Assembly (NCBI GenBank): GCA_002352105.1
Contig: DEHV01000008.1
Location: 63,672 to 115,580, forward strand
Reading direction: 5' to 3'
Length of the DNA: 51,909 nucleotides
From: Chitinophagaceae bacterium UBA2791
Lineage (GTDB): Bacteria > Bacteroidota > Bacteroidia > Chitinophagales > Chitinophagaceae
In this document: one piece after another, positions 34,604-43,874 of the stretch
Position numbering within the stretch: the first letter of the stretch is position 1
Layout: each line of letters opens with the position of its first letter
Program-made: the position numbers and the translations under genes
The notes under the pieces: model-generated
Database searches by the model: none
What the model was told of the DNA's origin: nothing
What the model saw: the letters and a program-made list of their open reading frames with translations, nothing else

Positions 34604-34930
34604 ATGAAAACAACAACCGTCCAACAGGAGATCTTATTGAACCTCGATGCAAATTATCTAACCGGTCAGTACGCTGCAAAAGACCCTGGAGAAAAGACCA
34701 ATACGTTAACGCAGCGGGAACAACTGGAAGAAGCATGCTGGAACGGGTCCCTGCCTGTCCTGCTTCCCGAAATATTCAGTATTCCCGGCAATACCAGGCC
34801 GCTCTACCTATGGCGCATAGTAGAAGGCGAGCGCTTTCTTCATCTTTCGCTTGGCGAAACCCCGGATGAAATAGCAAAAGAATTCTCTATCGATCCTTAC
34901 AGCTTTTTATCTCTTCAGTTGTTTTCTTAA
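34604..34930 (+). CDS. Small protein of unknown function
   Basis: The frame from ATG 34604 codes for 108 residues starting MKTTTVQQEILLNLDANY; ATG 34565 would add 13 residues. I do not recognise a family. The protein is acidic and looks soluble, with a predicted helical N-terminal half (REQLEEACWNGSLPVLLPEIF) and a beta/alpha C-terminal half (YLWRIVEGERFLHLSLGET, then PDEIAKEFSIDPYSFLSLQ). It has no signal peptide or membrane segment. Codon use resembles its neighbours, and no overlapping gene competes, so it is probably real. It lies about 130 bases before the first of two MFS genes. Confidence 0.6.
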   Translation: MKTTTVQQEILLNLDANYLTGQYAAKDPGEKTNTLTQREQLEEACWNGSLPVLLPEIFSIPGNTRPLYLWRIVEGERFLHLSLGETPDEIAKEFSIDPYSFLSLQLFS

Positions 34931-34951
34931 AGAAATTTGTTAATTTGGAGG

Positions 34952-34976
34952 CCTCAAGACGAGGTATTATTTTTTC
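34952..34976 (+). terminator. Weak stem-loop with T-rich tail
   Basis: CCTC (34952-34955) and GAGG (34961-34964) form a short stem followed by TATTATTTTTT. It lies just after the small unknown gene and may be a weak terminator. The stem is only four bases long. Confidence 0.3.
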
Positions 34977-35061
34977 ATTACCGGATAAAGTAACCGCGCG
35001 ACTTCGGGATCATTCAGTTAACAAGGAAGCTCGATATTGAAGGGTTACCACTACAGCCTAT

Positions 35062-36276
35062 ATGTCAAAAACACTTGAAAAAACTCAACTAAGTTCGGGA
35101 CAGATCAAAGTAGCAGCAACAGGTTTTCTCAGCTTGTTCTCCCTTGTGGGCATCATGTTTTACGGTCTCCCTTTTTTCTATGATTTCTGGGTACAGGATT
35201 TCGGTTGGACGCGCACCACGGTTACTTCGGGTATGGCCGTGGGTAAGGTAACCGTCGGATTCCTGGGCTTCCTGGCCGGTTGGTTCATAGATCGTTTCGG
35301 CCCCCGGCGCCTGATGCTTGCGGGCATCCTGATGGGCGGCATCGCCCTGATCGGGTTAGGATCGATGACCGGCGCTATATGGCAGCTATATACATTTTAT
35401 ATATTCAGCTCATTGGGCTATATATGCGGCGGGCCCTTGCCCAACCAGGTGCTTACCTCAAGATGGTTCGACAAGTCGCGCGGCAAGGCCATGGGCATAG
35501 CGTACCTGGGGATAGGCGTAGGCGGAATGCTTGTTCCGCAGATCGCCAGAAAGCTCAATGTGGAATTTGGCTGGCATACGGCGCTGGTCATGCTTGGCAT
35601 ATTAATGATCCTGATCGCCTTCCCGATGGCCTGGTTCGTAAAGGAAAACCCCGAGGGCTCCGTAGTAAAGGAAAAAAAGGAAGAGCCGAAGGTTCCATTG
35701 AGCGTTATTTTAAAAAGCAGGCCGTTTTACCTGTTGCTCATCGGCAGCATGTGTTCTATCGGAGCGGTAAGCGCAACCAGCCAGAACCTTAAGCTATTTT
35801 TCAGCCTGGACCTGAAATACACGCAGGAGCATGCGGCAAATATCATCTCGCTGGTGCTGCTGTCGAGTATTTTCGGACGCCTGCTGATGGGGTGGCTGGC
35901 AGACCGCATGTCGAAAAAATATGTGATGATGCTCATTTCGGTTATCATCGCCTGCGCGATCCCCTTATTATATTTTCCCTCTACCCCCGGCGTTATTTAT
36001 TTGTTTGCCTTTTTATTCGGCGTCGGCCTCGGGGGCGACTATATGATCATCCCCTTAATGGCCGCAGAGCTATTCGGCCTGCGTATCATGGGCAGGGTAA
36101 TGGGGCTTATCCTCACTTTCGACGGTCTCGCAGAAGCCTTCGCTCCCATGATGGTGGGCAAGCTCCGCGATACCAGCGGAAGTTATGCGAATGGCTTTGC
36201 TTCCCTGATCATATTCTCAGTAATCAGTATCATTGCCATAGCCCTGCTTCCGGGCAAATCAACTAAAAAGGAGTGA
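35062..36276 (+). CDS. MFS transporter, oxalate/formate antiporter-like (OFA)
   Basis: The 404-residue, twelve-helix major facilitator has FYDFWVQDFGWTRTTVTSG near the first helix and WFIDRFGPRRLMLAG in the 2-3 loop, typical of the OFA/monocarboxylate-porter group. CGGPLPNQVLTSRWFDKSRGKAMGIAYLGIGVGG covers helices 4-5, with a charged central loop (KENPEGSVVKEKKEEP). It probably moves a small organic anion. Its TGA overlaps the GTG start of the next MFS gene, so both are made together. The substrate is not predictable by eye. Confidence 0.85.
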   Translation: MSKTLEKTQLSSGQIKVAATGFLSLFSLVGIMFYGLPFFYDFWVQDFGWTRTTVTSGMAVGKVTVGFLGFLAGWFIDRFGPRRLMLAGILMGGIALIGLGSMTGAIWQLYTFYIFSSLGYICGGPLPNQVLTSRWFDKSRGKAMGIAYLGIGVGGMLVPQIARKLNVEFGWHTALVMLGILMILIAFPMAWFVKENPEGSVVKEKKEEPKVPLSVILKSRPFYLLLIGSMCSIGAVSATSQNLKLFFSLDLKYTQEHAANIISLVLLSSIFGRLLMGWLADRMSKKYVMMLISVIIACAIPLLYFPSTPGVIYLFAFLFGVGLGGDYMIIPLMAAELFGLRIMGRVMGLILTFDGLAEAFAPMMVGKLRDTSGSYANGFASLIIFSVISIIAIALLPGKSTKKE

Positions 36277-37472
36277 AACCTGTAGCAGAGAAGACCGTAT
36301 ATCCGATCCTGTTTTCTTTAAGCCTGTCTCATTTACTTAACGACACCTTACAGTCGATCATACCGGCTATATATCCCATCGTCAAAGACAATCTCCGGTT
36401 GAGCTTTACCCAGATAGGCGTCATTACGCTGGTGTTTCAACTGGCGGCTTCCCTTATGCAGCCTTTTGTGGGATTGTACACCGATAAAAAGCCGCAACCT
36501 TTCTCCCTGGCCATCGGTATGGCCTGCACGCTGCTCGGCCTGGTATTCCTGGCCTTTTCCGCCAGCTACGGCATCCTGTTGTTTTCCGTTGCGCTGGTGG
36601 GCCTGGGCTCCGCAGTGTTCCATCCGGAAGCATCCCGCATGGCGCATGTGGCGGCCGGGGGAAGAAGAGGACTAGCGCAATCTATTTTTCAGTTAGGAGG
36701 CAATGCAGGAAGCTCTTTTGGTCCGTTGCTGGCCGCGCTGATCATCGCCCCCCTGGGCCAGGCCAGCATTCTATGGTTTGCCATACTCGCGGTGATCGCC
36801 ATTGTGATATTGCGTAAGGTGGGCATATGGTATAAGGCTTACCTGGCAACCGCCAAAAAAGCAAACAAACCCATCTATGCCGCGCCGGATAACGGCCTTC
36901 CCCGGAGCAAGGTGGCGCTGTCGGTGTTCATCCTGATCATCCTGATCTTCTCAAAATATTTTTACCTGGCCAGCATGACCAGCTATTTCACCTTCTACCT
37001 TATCGATAAATTTGACGTATCGGTACAAAATTCCCAGATCTACCTGTTCCTTTTCCTGTTTTCGGTTGCGGCAGGCACGCTGGTAGGCGGCCCGGTAGGC
37101 GATCGCTTTGGCAGAAAATACGTTATCTGGATCTCGATATTGGGCGTTGCGCCCTTCTCCATGGTCCTCCCGTATGTGAATCTTTTCTGGACCACCGCGC
37201 TCATTTTCCCGATAGGGTTTATCCTGGCTTCCGCATTTTCGGCCATACTGGTTTATGCGCAGGAACTCATGCCGGGCAAGGTGGGATTGGTTGCCGGCCT
37301 GTTTTTCGGGCTGGCCTTCGGTATGGGCGGAATAGGATCTGCCGTATTGGGCATACTGGCCGACCACACCAGCATCTCTTATGTATATAAGGTTTGCGCT
37401 TATCTGCCCCTGTTGGGCATACTGGCCTGGTTCTTACCCAATGTAGGAAGCGCCAGGCAAAGAATGCAGTGA
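36273..37472 (+). CDS. MFS transporter, fosmidomycin-resistance (Fsr)-like
   Basis: The 399-residue, twelve-helix major facilitator starts at GTG 36273, with AAAGGAG just before it and a four-base overlap (GTGA) with the previous stop. The N-terminal LSLSHLLNDTLQSIIPAIYP and LMQPFVGLYTDKKPQP, and GLGSAVFHPEASRMA in the middle, match the Fsr/YfnC efflux group. Members export fosmidomycin and other compounds; natural substrates are mostly unknown. Coupling to an OFA-type transporter gene is unusual and suggests related substrates or an uptake and export pair. Its 3' end faces the large esterase gene. Confidence 0.88.
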   Translation: MKPVAEKTVYPILFSLSLSHLLNDTLQSIIPAIYPIVKDNLRLSFTQIGVITLVFQLAASLMQPFVGLYTDKKPQPFSLAIGMACTLLGLVFLAFSASYGILLFSVALVGLGSAVFHPEASRMAHVAAGGRRGLAQSIFQLGGNAGSSFGPLLAALIIAPLGQASILWFAILAVIAIVILRKVGIWYKAYLATAKKANKPIYAAPDNGLPRSKVALSVFILIILIFSKYFYLASMTSYFTFYLIDKFDVSVQNSQIYLFLFLFSVAAGTLVGGPVGDRFGRKYVIWISILGVAPFSMVLPYVNLFWTTALIFPIGFILASAFSAILVYAQELMPGKVGLVAGLFFGLAFGMGGIGSAVLGILADHTSISYVYKVCAYLPLLGILAWFLPNVGSARQRMQ

Positions 37473-37533
37473 TCGCGGGGTTGAGAATAAAATGGCCGCC
37501 GGCAAAATAAAACGGGCGCGATCCCTTTATTTT
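37471..37533. terminator. Inverted repeat between convergent genes
   Basis: GATCGCG (37471-37477) pairs with CGCGATC (37517-37523), enclosing a GC-rich GCCGCCGGC core flanked by two AATAAAA copies. The plus-strand side is followed by CCTTTATTTTCC. It lies between the Fsr-like gene (plus) and the esterase gene (minus) and is a plausible shared terminator. Confidence 0.5.
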
Positions 37534-37544
37534 CCTTACCTGAT

Positions 37545-40500
37545 CTATCGATGCATTCGGAGCGCCTTAATGGTCTGCAGGTTCTTCCCATCGACTTTCA
37601 CTTCCACCAGGTAGATGCCATTGCGCATCAGTTTTGATTGGAGCGATCCCAACTCCAGAATAACATCGCCCTGCGGCATCGCGCCAAAGTCTTTCCTGAG
37701 CATTAACCTTCCATAAGAATCATATATGGCCACGCTGATCTTCTGCTCGGGCGAACTGTTGTAGAATTTCAGCTTGAGCGCTTTATAGAACGGATTGGGA
37801 TAGGCTTTCACCTTTATAGCGCCGTCTGCCGGTAATATGGAATCCGGGGGCGGACTGCCGATCGGGTCTGTATCGCCGGGGCCGGGAGGGTCGGGAATAG
37901 TATCGGTCGGAGGCGTTCCGGGATCGGGAATACTGTCTGAAGGCTCGTCCGGAAGCCAGGCCAACTCTTGTATGATAATGGCCGAATTGAACCCATACCC
38001 GCCGGAAGGCGTGGTGGAAAAACTCAGCAACGCCTTACCCGCCTCATCAGGCGCTATATTATCGATGTATACGATCTTGGACGTGTTTTCCCATGAGTTA
38101 AGATAAACCGTTTTGTTGTTCACGGTATAAGTAGCCGTATAATTTCCCTTAGACCATCCATCAGGTCCGGAGCTGCCGATAAACCCGATCCTGTATCGTT
38201 TATTATGGCTTAGCCCCGACAACCTGAACTGCGCCACCTGGTTTCTGTCCAACCAATAATTAGAGGCCAGCACAACGTCGGGAACCACGCCTGAATTATT
38301 ACCCGTGCTCTTCCCCGCGGTAAACTCCCCGTTAAATTCTTCTTCAAGCGTCAGCGTCATGGTCGTTGAAACGCCCGACTGGTCTTTCAGCGGCGGCGTG
38401 GTAAAATTAGACATCGGCGGCGTGGTCAGGTTATTCCAGGGAGCAGGCGCATCCTCCACCGTGGTGTTAAAGTTAACATAGACGATGGAGAGCGGCATAA
38501 CGGCTTTTACCCTATTGCTGTATCCCGAATAATCGGTTCCTTCTTTTGTTCTAATACGATACCAGTACCTGGCGCCGGGCGATAGATCAACATCCCTGTA
38601 ACTCGTGGTATTCGCAGGCAGGGAGATGGCCGACACGTCGGCGGTAAACAGCGAGTCCGTCGCCCTTTGCAATTCATACCCGTCAACGCTGTTTTCATAA
38701 TTGGTTCTGTCGGACCAGGTTAACCGAACGCTGGCGCGGTCCTCCGGCTCGGCATACAAGTGGGCCGGACTAAGCATTCTCACCGACGGCTCATACTCTT
38801 CGATCACTAATGCGCTGAGATAACTGACCGGAGATCCGCTCCTGCGCGCGGCGCTGATCTGCAGCTCGCCGTTGGCATTGGGAATAAGGTTATTCAGATT
38901 GGCAGCCTGATTAGTATTGTAACGCGCATTCAGGATAGACTGCCGCCCCGAGGCCGAATATTGGGTCTCGGCCATTATGCCCTCATTCTGACTGCCCGCC
39001 AATACAATATTGTACTGCTTCGCGGGGTTTAATCCCCCGATAAGGATCACCTTTGCCTCCGAACCATCATCCTTTAACCCGCTCTGTAAAACAGCGTCGG
39101 GGAATATGCCGGAATCATCGCCCGTGATATGCCCCATATCCGTAGTTCCGGACCATCCATTGACCATGGTCACCGAAAACGGCGTAACCACATTCCGGTC
39201 ATCCTTCAAATTGGCGATCGACTGCCCGGCATTCCTTGGTCCCAGCCAGTTATTCCAGGGCAATCCCGCCGATCTGCCCGCGCTGCCAAGATTCACATAT
39301 ACGGAACGGGTAGACTTATTGCTCACGATAAGGGTAAACTGCCGGCTGGCAGATTGACCATTGCCGTCGGAAGCGGTAAGCGTAAGCGCATACGAACCGG
39401 CATGCTCATCGGAAGGCGTAATGGTAAGCCGGTAATTTTCCGCGTCGATCCATTGGAGCTTCACGAAAGAAGGTTGGTTGACAATCGCCACCGTTAGACT
39501 ATCGCCGGGGTCGTCGGTTATGGTTATATTCCTTACGACAGTTTCATCCGTCATCGCTACAATATCCGCGATCTCCGCAATCACCGGCGCATTGTTTCCT
39601 GCGCGAACCTGCGCTATGTTGCTGTGCTCGCCTGTTCCGGCGGCATTGGAGCCCGCAACATAGTAATAGTATAACGTTAAAGGCAAAACAGAGGCGTCGG
39701 TATACGCGGTAACATTCGCCGAAAGCGTGGCGATCAGCTCAAAACTGATATTATCAGTAGAGCGGTAAACCCTGTAGTTGGTTTCATTGGAAGCGTTATC
39801 GTTCCAGCTCAGGGAAACCGAATTGTTTGCAGACGCCGTCGCGGCTAACTGCGAAGGCGCCACAGGCGTAGCAGGCGCCGGCAAGGTAACTGCAGAGACA
39901 GCCCCGGTAAAGGCAGAGGCCTCGCCTGACCCGATCGCCCTTATCTTATAGAAATATGTCGTCTGAGCAGCCAGCGCGGAGTCGGTGAAAGAGCCGACAT
40001 TCGCGCCCACGGCGCCAACGGGAAGATAGGTTCCATTCGCCGTTGCAGAACGAACGATCTCGAAGCCGGTCTCATCGTTGCTGTTGTCTTCCCATTCCAG
40101 GGTGATCTTATTGTACGCCGCGCCCGTTGCGGTCAACGATCCGGGCATGGCCGGAGCGGGGGCAAGCTCAACATTTTCATAGACAAAGAAATTCCTGGGG
40201 ATCCTTTGCCTGCTCATCCCTGCGTCATTTGACCAGAACAATTGCATCTCCTGCCCTCCCGTTCCCTGGAAAAAGGCGATGGCTATGCGGTGATAGCCGG
40301 CCGAAAGCAATATTGTTCCGGTTTTAGAGGTTGCGCCATGTATGCCGTCGTTGTCTACAAGAATAGTTGCGCTATCGGAATAAGGTTCATCTATATATAA
40401 CCTGCTGCCATCATCCGAATACGTTTCAAAAGTATAGGTCGCTGTAACGGGTATATAAATATAGCCCTGCCAGAGAAACCCGTAATGGTTATCCTGGGTT

Positions 40501-42650
40501 TTGACGCCCGAATTGATACTAACGGTATCCATCAATCCGGTTTTATCCGGCGTCAGGGCGTTAAAATCCGGAAGGTTGGTCCAGTTGCCATTATAATACT
40601 GATAATTCAATCCCTGGCGATGGGTATGCCCAACCACCTGGGCGCTCGCAGGAGAAATATTGCCGGCCTTATCCACAGCCCTGACCGTAAAAGCATAGCT
40701 GGTAAGGCTGTCCAGGTTGGTAACGGTAAAAGAAGTTCCCGTTGCGCTAAAAAGTTTCTCTCCATTCACATAGATATCATAATGGTCGACGCCAATATTA
40801 TCGGTTGACGCATCCCATTTCAGGGAAACGGTCGACAGCGTACTTCCCGCATATTGCAGGTTCCCCGGCGCCGTCGGCGGGGTATTGTCGCCAACAGTTT
40901 TTGCCGGCGCCTCATTAGAGCCCGCCGAAGCGCCTGTGGCATTGACGGCCCGCACCACATAATAATAAACCTTATCGGCGACCAGACCCGTATCGGTGAA
41001 ACTTGTAACGTTGGCATTCGTGATCGCGACAAAGGTATAGGGACCGCCGGTTTCAACGCCTCTGTATACTTCAAATCCGGTTTCATTGCTAACGGGATTG
41101 GCTACCTGCTTCCAATTCAACCGGATCGAAGAAGCGGAAAGCGGCGTTGCCACCAGCGTATTCGCCGGATCAGGCTTGGGCGTTCCATCGGCATTCACTA
41201 CCGTAAACTCGGGAGAGAAAGTGGTTCCGCAACCGTATTCCTCGGAATACCTGGCTTTGTAAACGCCGACGGGAGCGTTAAACACCTGCGTCGAGTCCAG
41301 CAGTTCGTCGGTATTAGCGTCGTACCATTCGTATTTAAGAAATCCGGGGGGGAGCATCAGGGGCACGGTAACGCTGCCATCCAGCGCGGGAAGCGTTTTG
41401 CTTCGGGCGCCCTGAATCGCTATCGGCGGCGTCTCTGTAGTAGCTTTCGTCTGGATAACGGCCGGTTTGCGGGACCATTCCGACCATTGGGAAGAAGCCG
41501 ATCGTTTAAACCTGACGCGATAAACGCCATATGCTTTAACATTGATCTCATTTCCTGTAAAAGAAATTACCGATCCATTGTCCAGTATGGTATTAACGCC
41601 ATTAAGCCGCGTAGCGATAAGCGCGCCGTCCTTCTCCCATTCATAAGCATAGAACCCGGGGGTGATCCCCAGTTTGGCGTCAATCAGTTCACCGGGGCAA
41701 AACTCGCCGTGCTGGAAAAATATAAGCGGGTTGGCCTTATGCACATCATTCAGGGCGGGAACAAAATCGGGCTCCCGCCAATGCTGGTACCACATGGAAT
41801 GGCCGCGGGTAGGGTACATCGTATACCGTATATCGGCGCCGATTTGCTTCATATCCCTCAAAGCGCGTTTTGCTACGTTGGTATCGGGAGCGGGATCCAA
41901 TCCTCCTGTAGCGAACCAGATGGGAATATGCACAAAGTTTTCCCTGGTCGTGGTAGCGCCTACAGACGCCGACGGTATGATCTTGGCGACGCGTTTCGGA
42001 TAGCCATCCGCCATGCGCCATGCGCCGTAACCTCCTCCTGATAACCCGGTAACCACCAAACGATCCACGTCTGCGCGGGTATGAACAACCATGGAGTCAA
42101 TCATGTTCAATATGGCGTCATAATTTCCCCAATGCGCCTGGGCCCAGCCGGCAAAACACCCTTCCGTAACCACTAACTGGGGATATAGCAGGAAACCGTC
42201 AAACTTATTCTGATCAACGAACTGCATGAACAAACTTCCGCCAAGCCATAACGGCTTTTCATTATTATAAATGCCGCCATTTGAGGGGCAACCTACTTCT
42301 CCGCCGCCATGAAGAAACAACATGACGGGATATTTTTTATTAGCGCTATCGGGATTATTATAAGATTTGGGATACTTGAGGCGAAAAGCCAGTTTTCCTG
42401 TGCCGACATTTATAAAATACTGCTTAAAGGAAGAAGCGTCAAAAGCATCGTTTCCATAGCTTACGCCGATCGTGGGCGTGCTTACCCATTTTTGCAGGCC
42501 GGGAACGTTGGGATCAGGATGTTGCGGGCTTCCCAACGGCTGGCTCACATCATACCGGATGATGGTATCTGCGGGATCAAACACATTTTGCGCTTTCAAA
42601 AAGCAGGCAGATCCAATCAAAAAAATTAATACCGCAATTTTTCTTATCAT
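37545..42650 (-). CDS. Secreted multi-domain esterase with FN3, PA14 and T9SS sorting domain
   Basis: The 1701-residue protein has a signal peptide (MIRKIAVLIFLIGSACFLKA). An alpha/beta-hydrolase (about 60-300) has HGGGE at 114-118, nucleophile Ser204 in GLSGGGYGAW, Asp252 and His284, like PHB-depolymerase or feruloyl-esterase proteins. FN3 domains follow at about 495-585 and 592-678, a PA14 domain at 680-825 (YTFETYSDDGSRLYID), FN3 at 833-922 and 930-1016, and a cadherin-like domain at 1018-1112. An unnamed module occurs twice (1115-1288 and 1388-1566) with an FN3-like domain between. A Pro-rich linker (1567-1612) leads to a type IX secretion sorting domain (1613-1701). It should be an extracellular ester hydrolase acting on polysaccharide; the substrate is unknown. 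Confidence 0.9.
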   Translation of the reverse strand: MIRKIAVLIFLIGSACFLKAQNVFDPADTIIRYDVSQPLGSPQHPDPNVPGLQKWVSTPTIGVSYGNDAFDASSFKQYFINVGTGKLAFRLKYPKSYNNPDSANKKYPVMLFLHGGGEVGCPSNGGIYNNEKPLWLGGSLFMQFVDQNKFDGFLLYPQLVVTEGCFAGWAQAHWGNYDAILNMIDSMVVHTRADVDRLVVTGLSGGGYGAWRMADGYPKRVAKIIPSASVGATTTRENFVHIPIWFATGGLDPAPDTNVAKRALRDMKQIGADIRYTMYPTRGHSMWYQHWREPDFVPALNDVHKANPLIFFQHGEFCPGELIDAKLGITPGFYAYEWEKDGALIATRLNGVNTILDNGSVISFTGNEINVKAYGVYRVRFKRSASSQWSEWSRKPAVIQTKATTETPPIAIQGARSKTLPALDGSVTVPLMLPPGFLKYEWYDANTDELLDSTQVFNAPVGVYKARYSEEYGCGTTFSPEFTVVNADGTPKPDPANTLVATPLSASSIRLNWKQVANPVSNETGFEVYRGVETGGPYTFVAITNANVTSFTDTGLVADKVYYYVVRAVNATGASAGSNEAPAKTVGDNTPPTAPGNLQYAGSTLSTVSLKWDASTDNIGVDHYDIYVNGEKLFSATGTSFTVTNLDSLTSYAFTVRAVDKAGNISPASAQVVGHTHRQGLNYQYYNGNWTNLPDFNALTPDKTGLMDTVSINSGVKTQDNHYGFLWQGYIYIPVTATYTFETYSDDGSRLYIDEPYSDSATILVDNDGIHGATSKTGTILLSAGYHRIAIAFFQGTGGQEMQLFWSNDAGMSRQRIPRNFFVYENVELAPAPAMPGSLTATGAAYNKITLEWEDNSNDETGFEIVRSATANGTYLPVGAVGANVGSFTDSALAAQTTYFYKIRAIGSGEASAFTGAVSAVTLPAPATPVAPSQLAATASANNSVSLSWNDNASNETNYRVYRSTDNISFELIATLSANVTAYTDASVLPLTLYYYYVAGSNAAGTGEHSNIAQVRAGNNAPVIAEIADIVAMTDETVVRNITITDDPGDSLTVAIVNQPSFVKLQWIDAENYRLTITPSDEHAGSYALTLTASDGNGQSASRQFTLIVSNKSTRSVYVNLGSAGRSAGLPWNNWLGPRNAGQSIANLKDDRNVVTPFSVTMVNGWSGTTDMGHITGDDSGIFPDAVLQSGLKDDGSEAKVILIGGLNPAKQYNIVLAGSQNEGIMAETQYSASGRQSILNARYNTNQAANLNNLIPNANGELQISAARRSGSPVSYLSALVIEEYEPSVRMLSPAHLYAEPEDRASVRLTWSDRTNYENSVDGYELQRATDSLFTADVSAISLPANTTSYRDVDLSPGARYWYRIRTKEGTDYSGYSNRVKAVMPLSIVYVNFNTTVEDAPAPWNNLTTPPMSNFTTPPLKDQSGVSTTMTLTLEEEFNGEFTAGKSTGNNSGVVPDVVLASNYWLDRNQVAQFRLSGLSHNKRYRIGFIGSSGPDGWSKGNYTATYTVNNKTVYLNSWENTSKIVYIDNIAPDEAGKALLSFSTTPSGGYGFNSAIIIQELAWLPDEPSDSIPDPGTPPTDTIPDPPGPGDTDPIGSPPPDSILPADGAIKVKAYPNPFYKALKLKFYNSSPEQKISVAIYDSYGRLMLRKDFGAMPQGDVILELGSLQSKLMRNGIYLVEVKVDGKNLQTIKALRMHR

Positions 42651-43042
42651 AACATGATAGTGTTAAGTCACCCTCAACAAACGCCGTACCGCAGGCAATC
42701 TTTACACTGTTAATGCAATCAGATTACTCCAGACAGAACCTAATACAACCAAGGATGATGCGGTTTTAATCGAAGAATAATGAGATAAGCAATGGATATC
42801 CGAAGGATAATTGGAACATATTGGAGCGATAAAATTAGCGCTTATTATTTCAAAGTCATAATAGAATGAATGAAAAAATTAGCCGCCTGTTTGAAAGCTG
42901 TTAATGCATTGACTATCAGGAGAAGAATTATATTTCAACAACGCGGATCGATGGCGTACCGCCATACCCGCGTGACGCCTTTATTTAAAAGGTAGGATTG
43001 ATCCGTTCCCGACAACTCGCCATGACAGAGCCTGGTCCGCCC
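42651..43042 (-). other. 392-bp gene-free region before the large esterase
   Basis: The stretch lies between the DUF1080 gene end and the esterase start, both on the minus strand. I see no convincing gene. It contains a perfect 6-bp stem hairpin, ATGGCG (42951-42956) with CGCCAT (42960-42965) and a three-base loop, about 78 bases past the DUF1080 stop. A near -7 sequence TGACTTTG is read on the minus strand at 42858-42851. The esterase is therefore probably transcribed from its own promoter here. Confidence 0.45.
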
Positions 43043-43816
43043 CTATCGCTTGATCCGCATGTCGCGGTATTCCACTTTCATCGGAGGGCCCACATGCACC
43101 TGCAGCCCCAGCAACCCCGATAATTTTCGGTTAAGGGTATCGTTATCCGTCGCCTCGCTCATCAGCGCGCCATTGATATAATGCTGCAAATGATTGCCTT
43201 TGACGATCAGATGGTATTGGTTCCAGTCGCCCTTCCTGATCTTAGCAAACAGGCTGTCTTCCGAGCTTATCTTTTCAATAAGTTCGGGTTTCATACCCGT
43301 TTCTATCTTCACTTTTTCGCCGCGGCGGGCTAAAAACGTGCGGCCGCGCTCCTCATAATTCAACCCGGTATACTGATTCTTACCGTCTATATCTGCCTGG
43401 TATCCTTTTAATGCAAAGGGTATGCTCGGAACCTCTTCGCTCCGGTAATTGATGCCGCTATTGCCTTCGGGAGTGATCCTGAAATCGGTCTTTAACTCAA
43501 AATCAGCGGTTGTTCCTCCCCGCCAGATAAGAAAAGAATTGGTTTTGATGGGAGTGGACGCCGTGATCTCCCCGATCAGGATGCCTTGTTCGATCCGCCA
43601 GAAAGCAGGATCCCCCTCCCAGCCCCCGAGCGTTTTGCCGTCAAACAACGGCGCGAAACCTTCTTCGGAAGGATCTCCTTCTTCGGAGATATTACCCGCG
43701 GCGGCGTTTTCGCCGCCGGGCGTTGCGTCGGGCGTATTGCAACCGCTCGTCGTAACCCATAAGCAGAAAACAGCTGCAACAGCTCCTTTCCATAACAATT
43801 GTAAACGGTAAAACAT
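43043..43816 (-). CDS. DUF1080 lipoprotein (3-keto-disaccharide hydrolase family)
   Basis: The ATG at 43816 gives 257 residues with lipobox TTSGC (Cys26); a TTG at 43840 would add eight residues. The domain starts EGFAPLFDGKTLGGWEGDPAFWRIEQG, the typical opening of DUF1080, a concanavalin-like beta-sandwich, and ends GLLGLQVHVGPPMKVEYRDMRIKR. The family includes enzymes that split 3-keto-glycosides after oxidation of the sugar. As a lipoprotein it acts in the periplasm or at the surface. It lies 58 bases after the Gfo/Idh gene, the last of a six-gene set with an exported dehydrogenase, which supports this reaction by context. Confidence 0.88.
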   Translation of the reverse strand: MFYRLQLLWKGAVAAVFCLWVTTSGCNTPDATPGGENAAAGNISEEGDPSEEGFAPLFDGKTLGGWEGDPAFWRIEQGILIGEITASTPIKTNSFLIWRGGTTADFELKTDFRITPEGNSGINYRSEEVPSIPFALKGYQADIDGKNQYTGLNYEERGRTFLARRGEKVKIETGMKPELIEKISSEDSLFAKIRKGDWNQYHLIVKGNHLQHYINGALMSEATDNDTLNRKLSGLLGLQVHVGPPMKVEYRDMRIKR

Positions 43817-43874
43817 GCGAACACATTGATAAGTTAACAATAACGATCTTACTGGCGTTGAATAAACGCAGCGC

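Noticed and set aside
40854..42041. 395-codon plus-strand frame antisense to the esterase
   Set aside because: Arg/Gly/Ile-rich product without domains, lying wholly inside the secure esterase frame.
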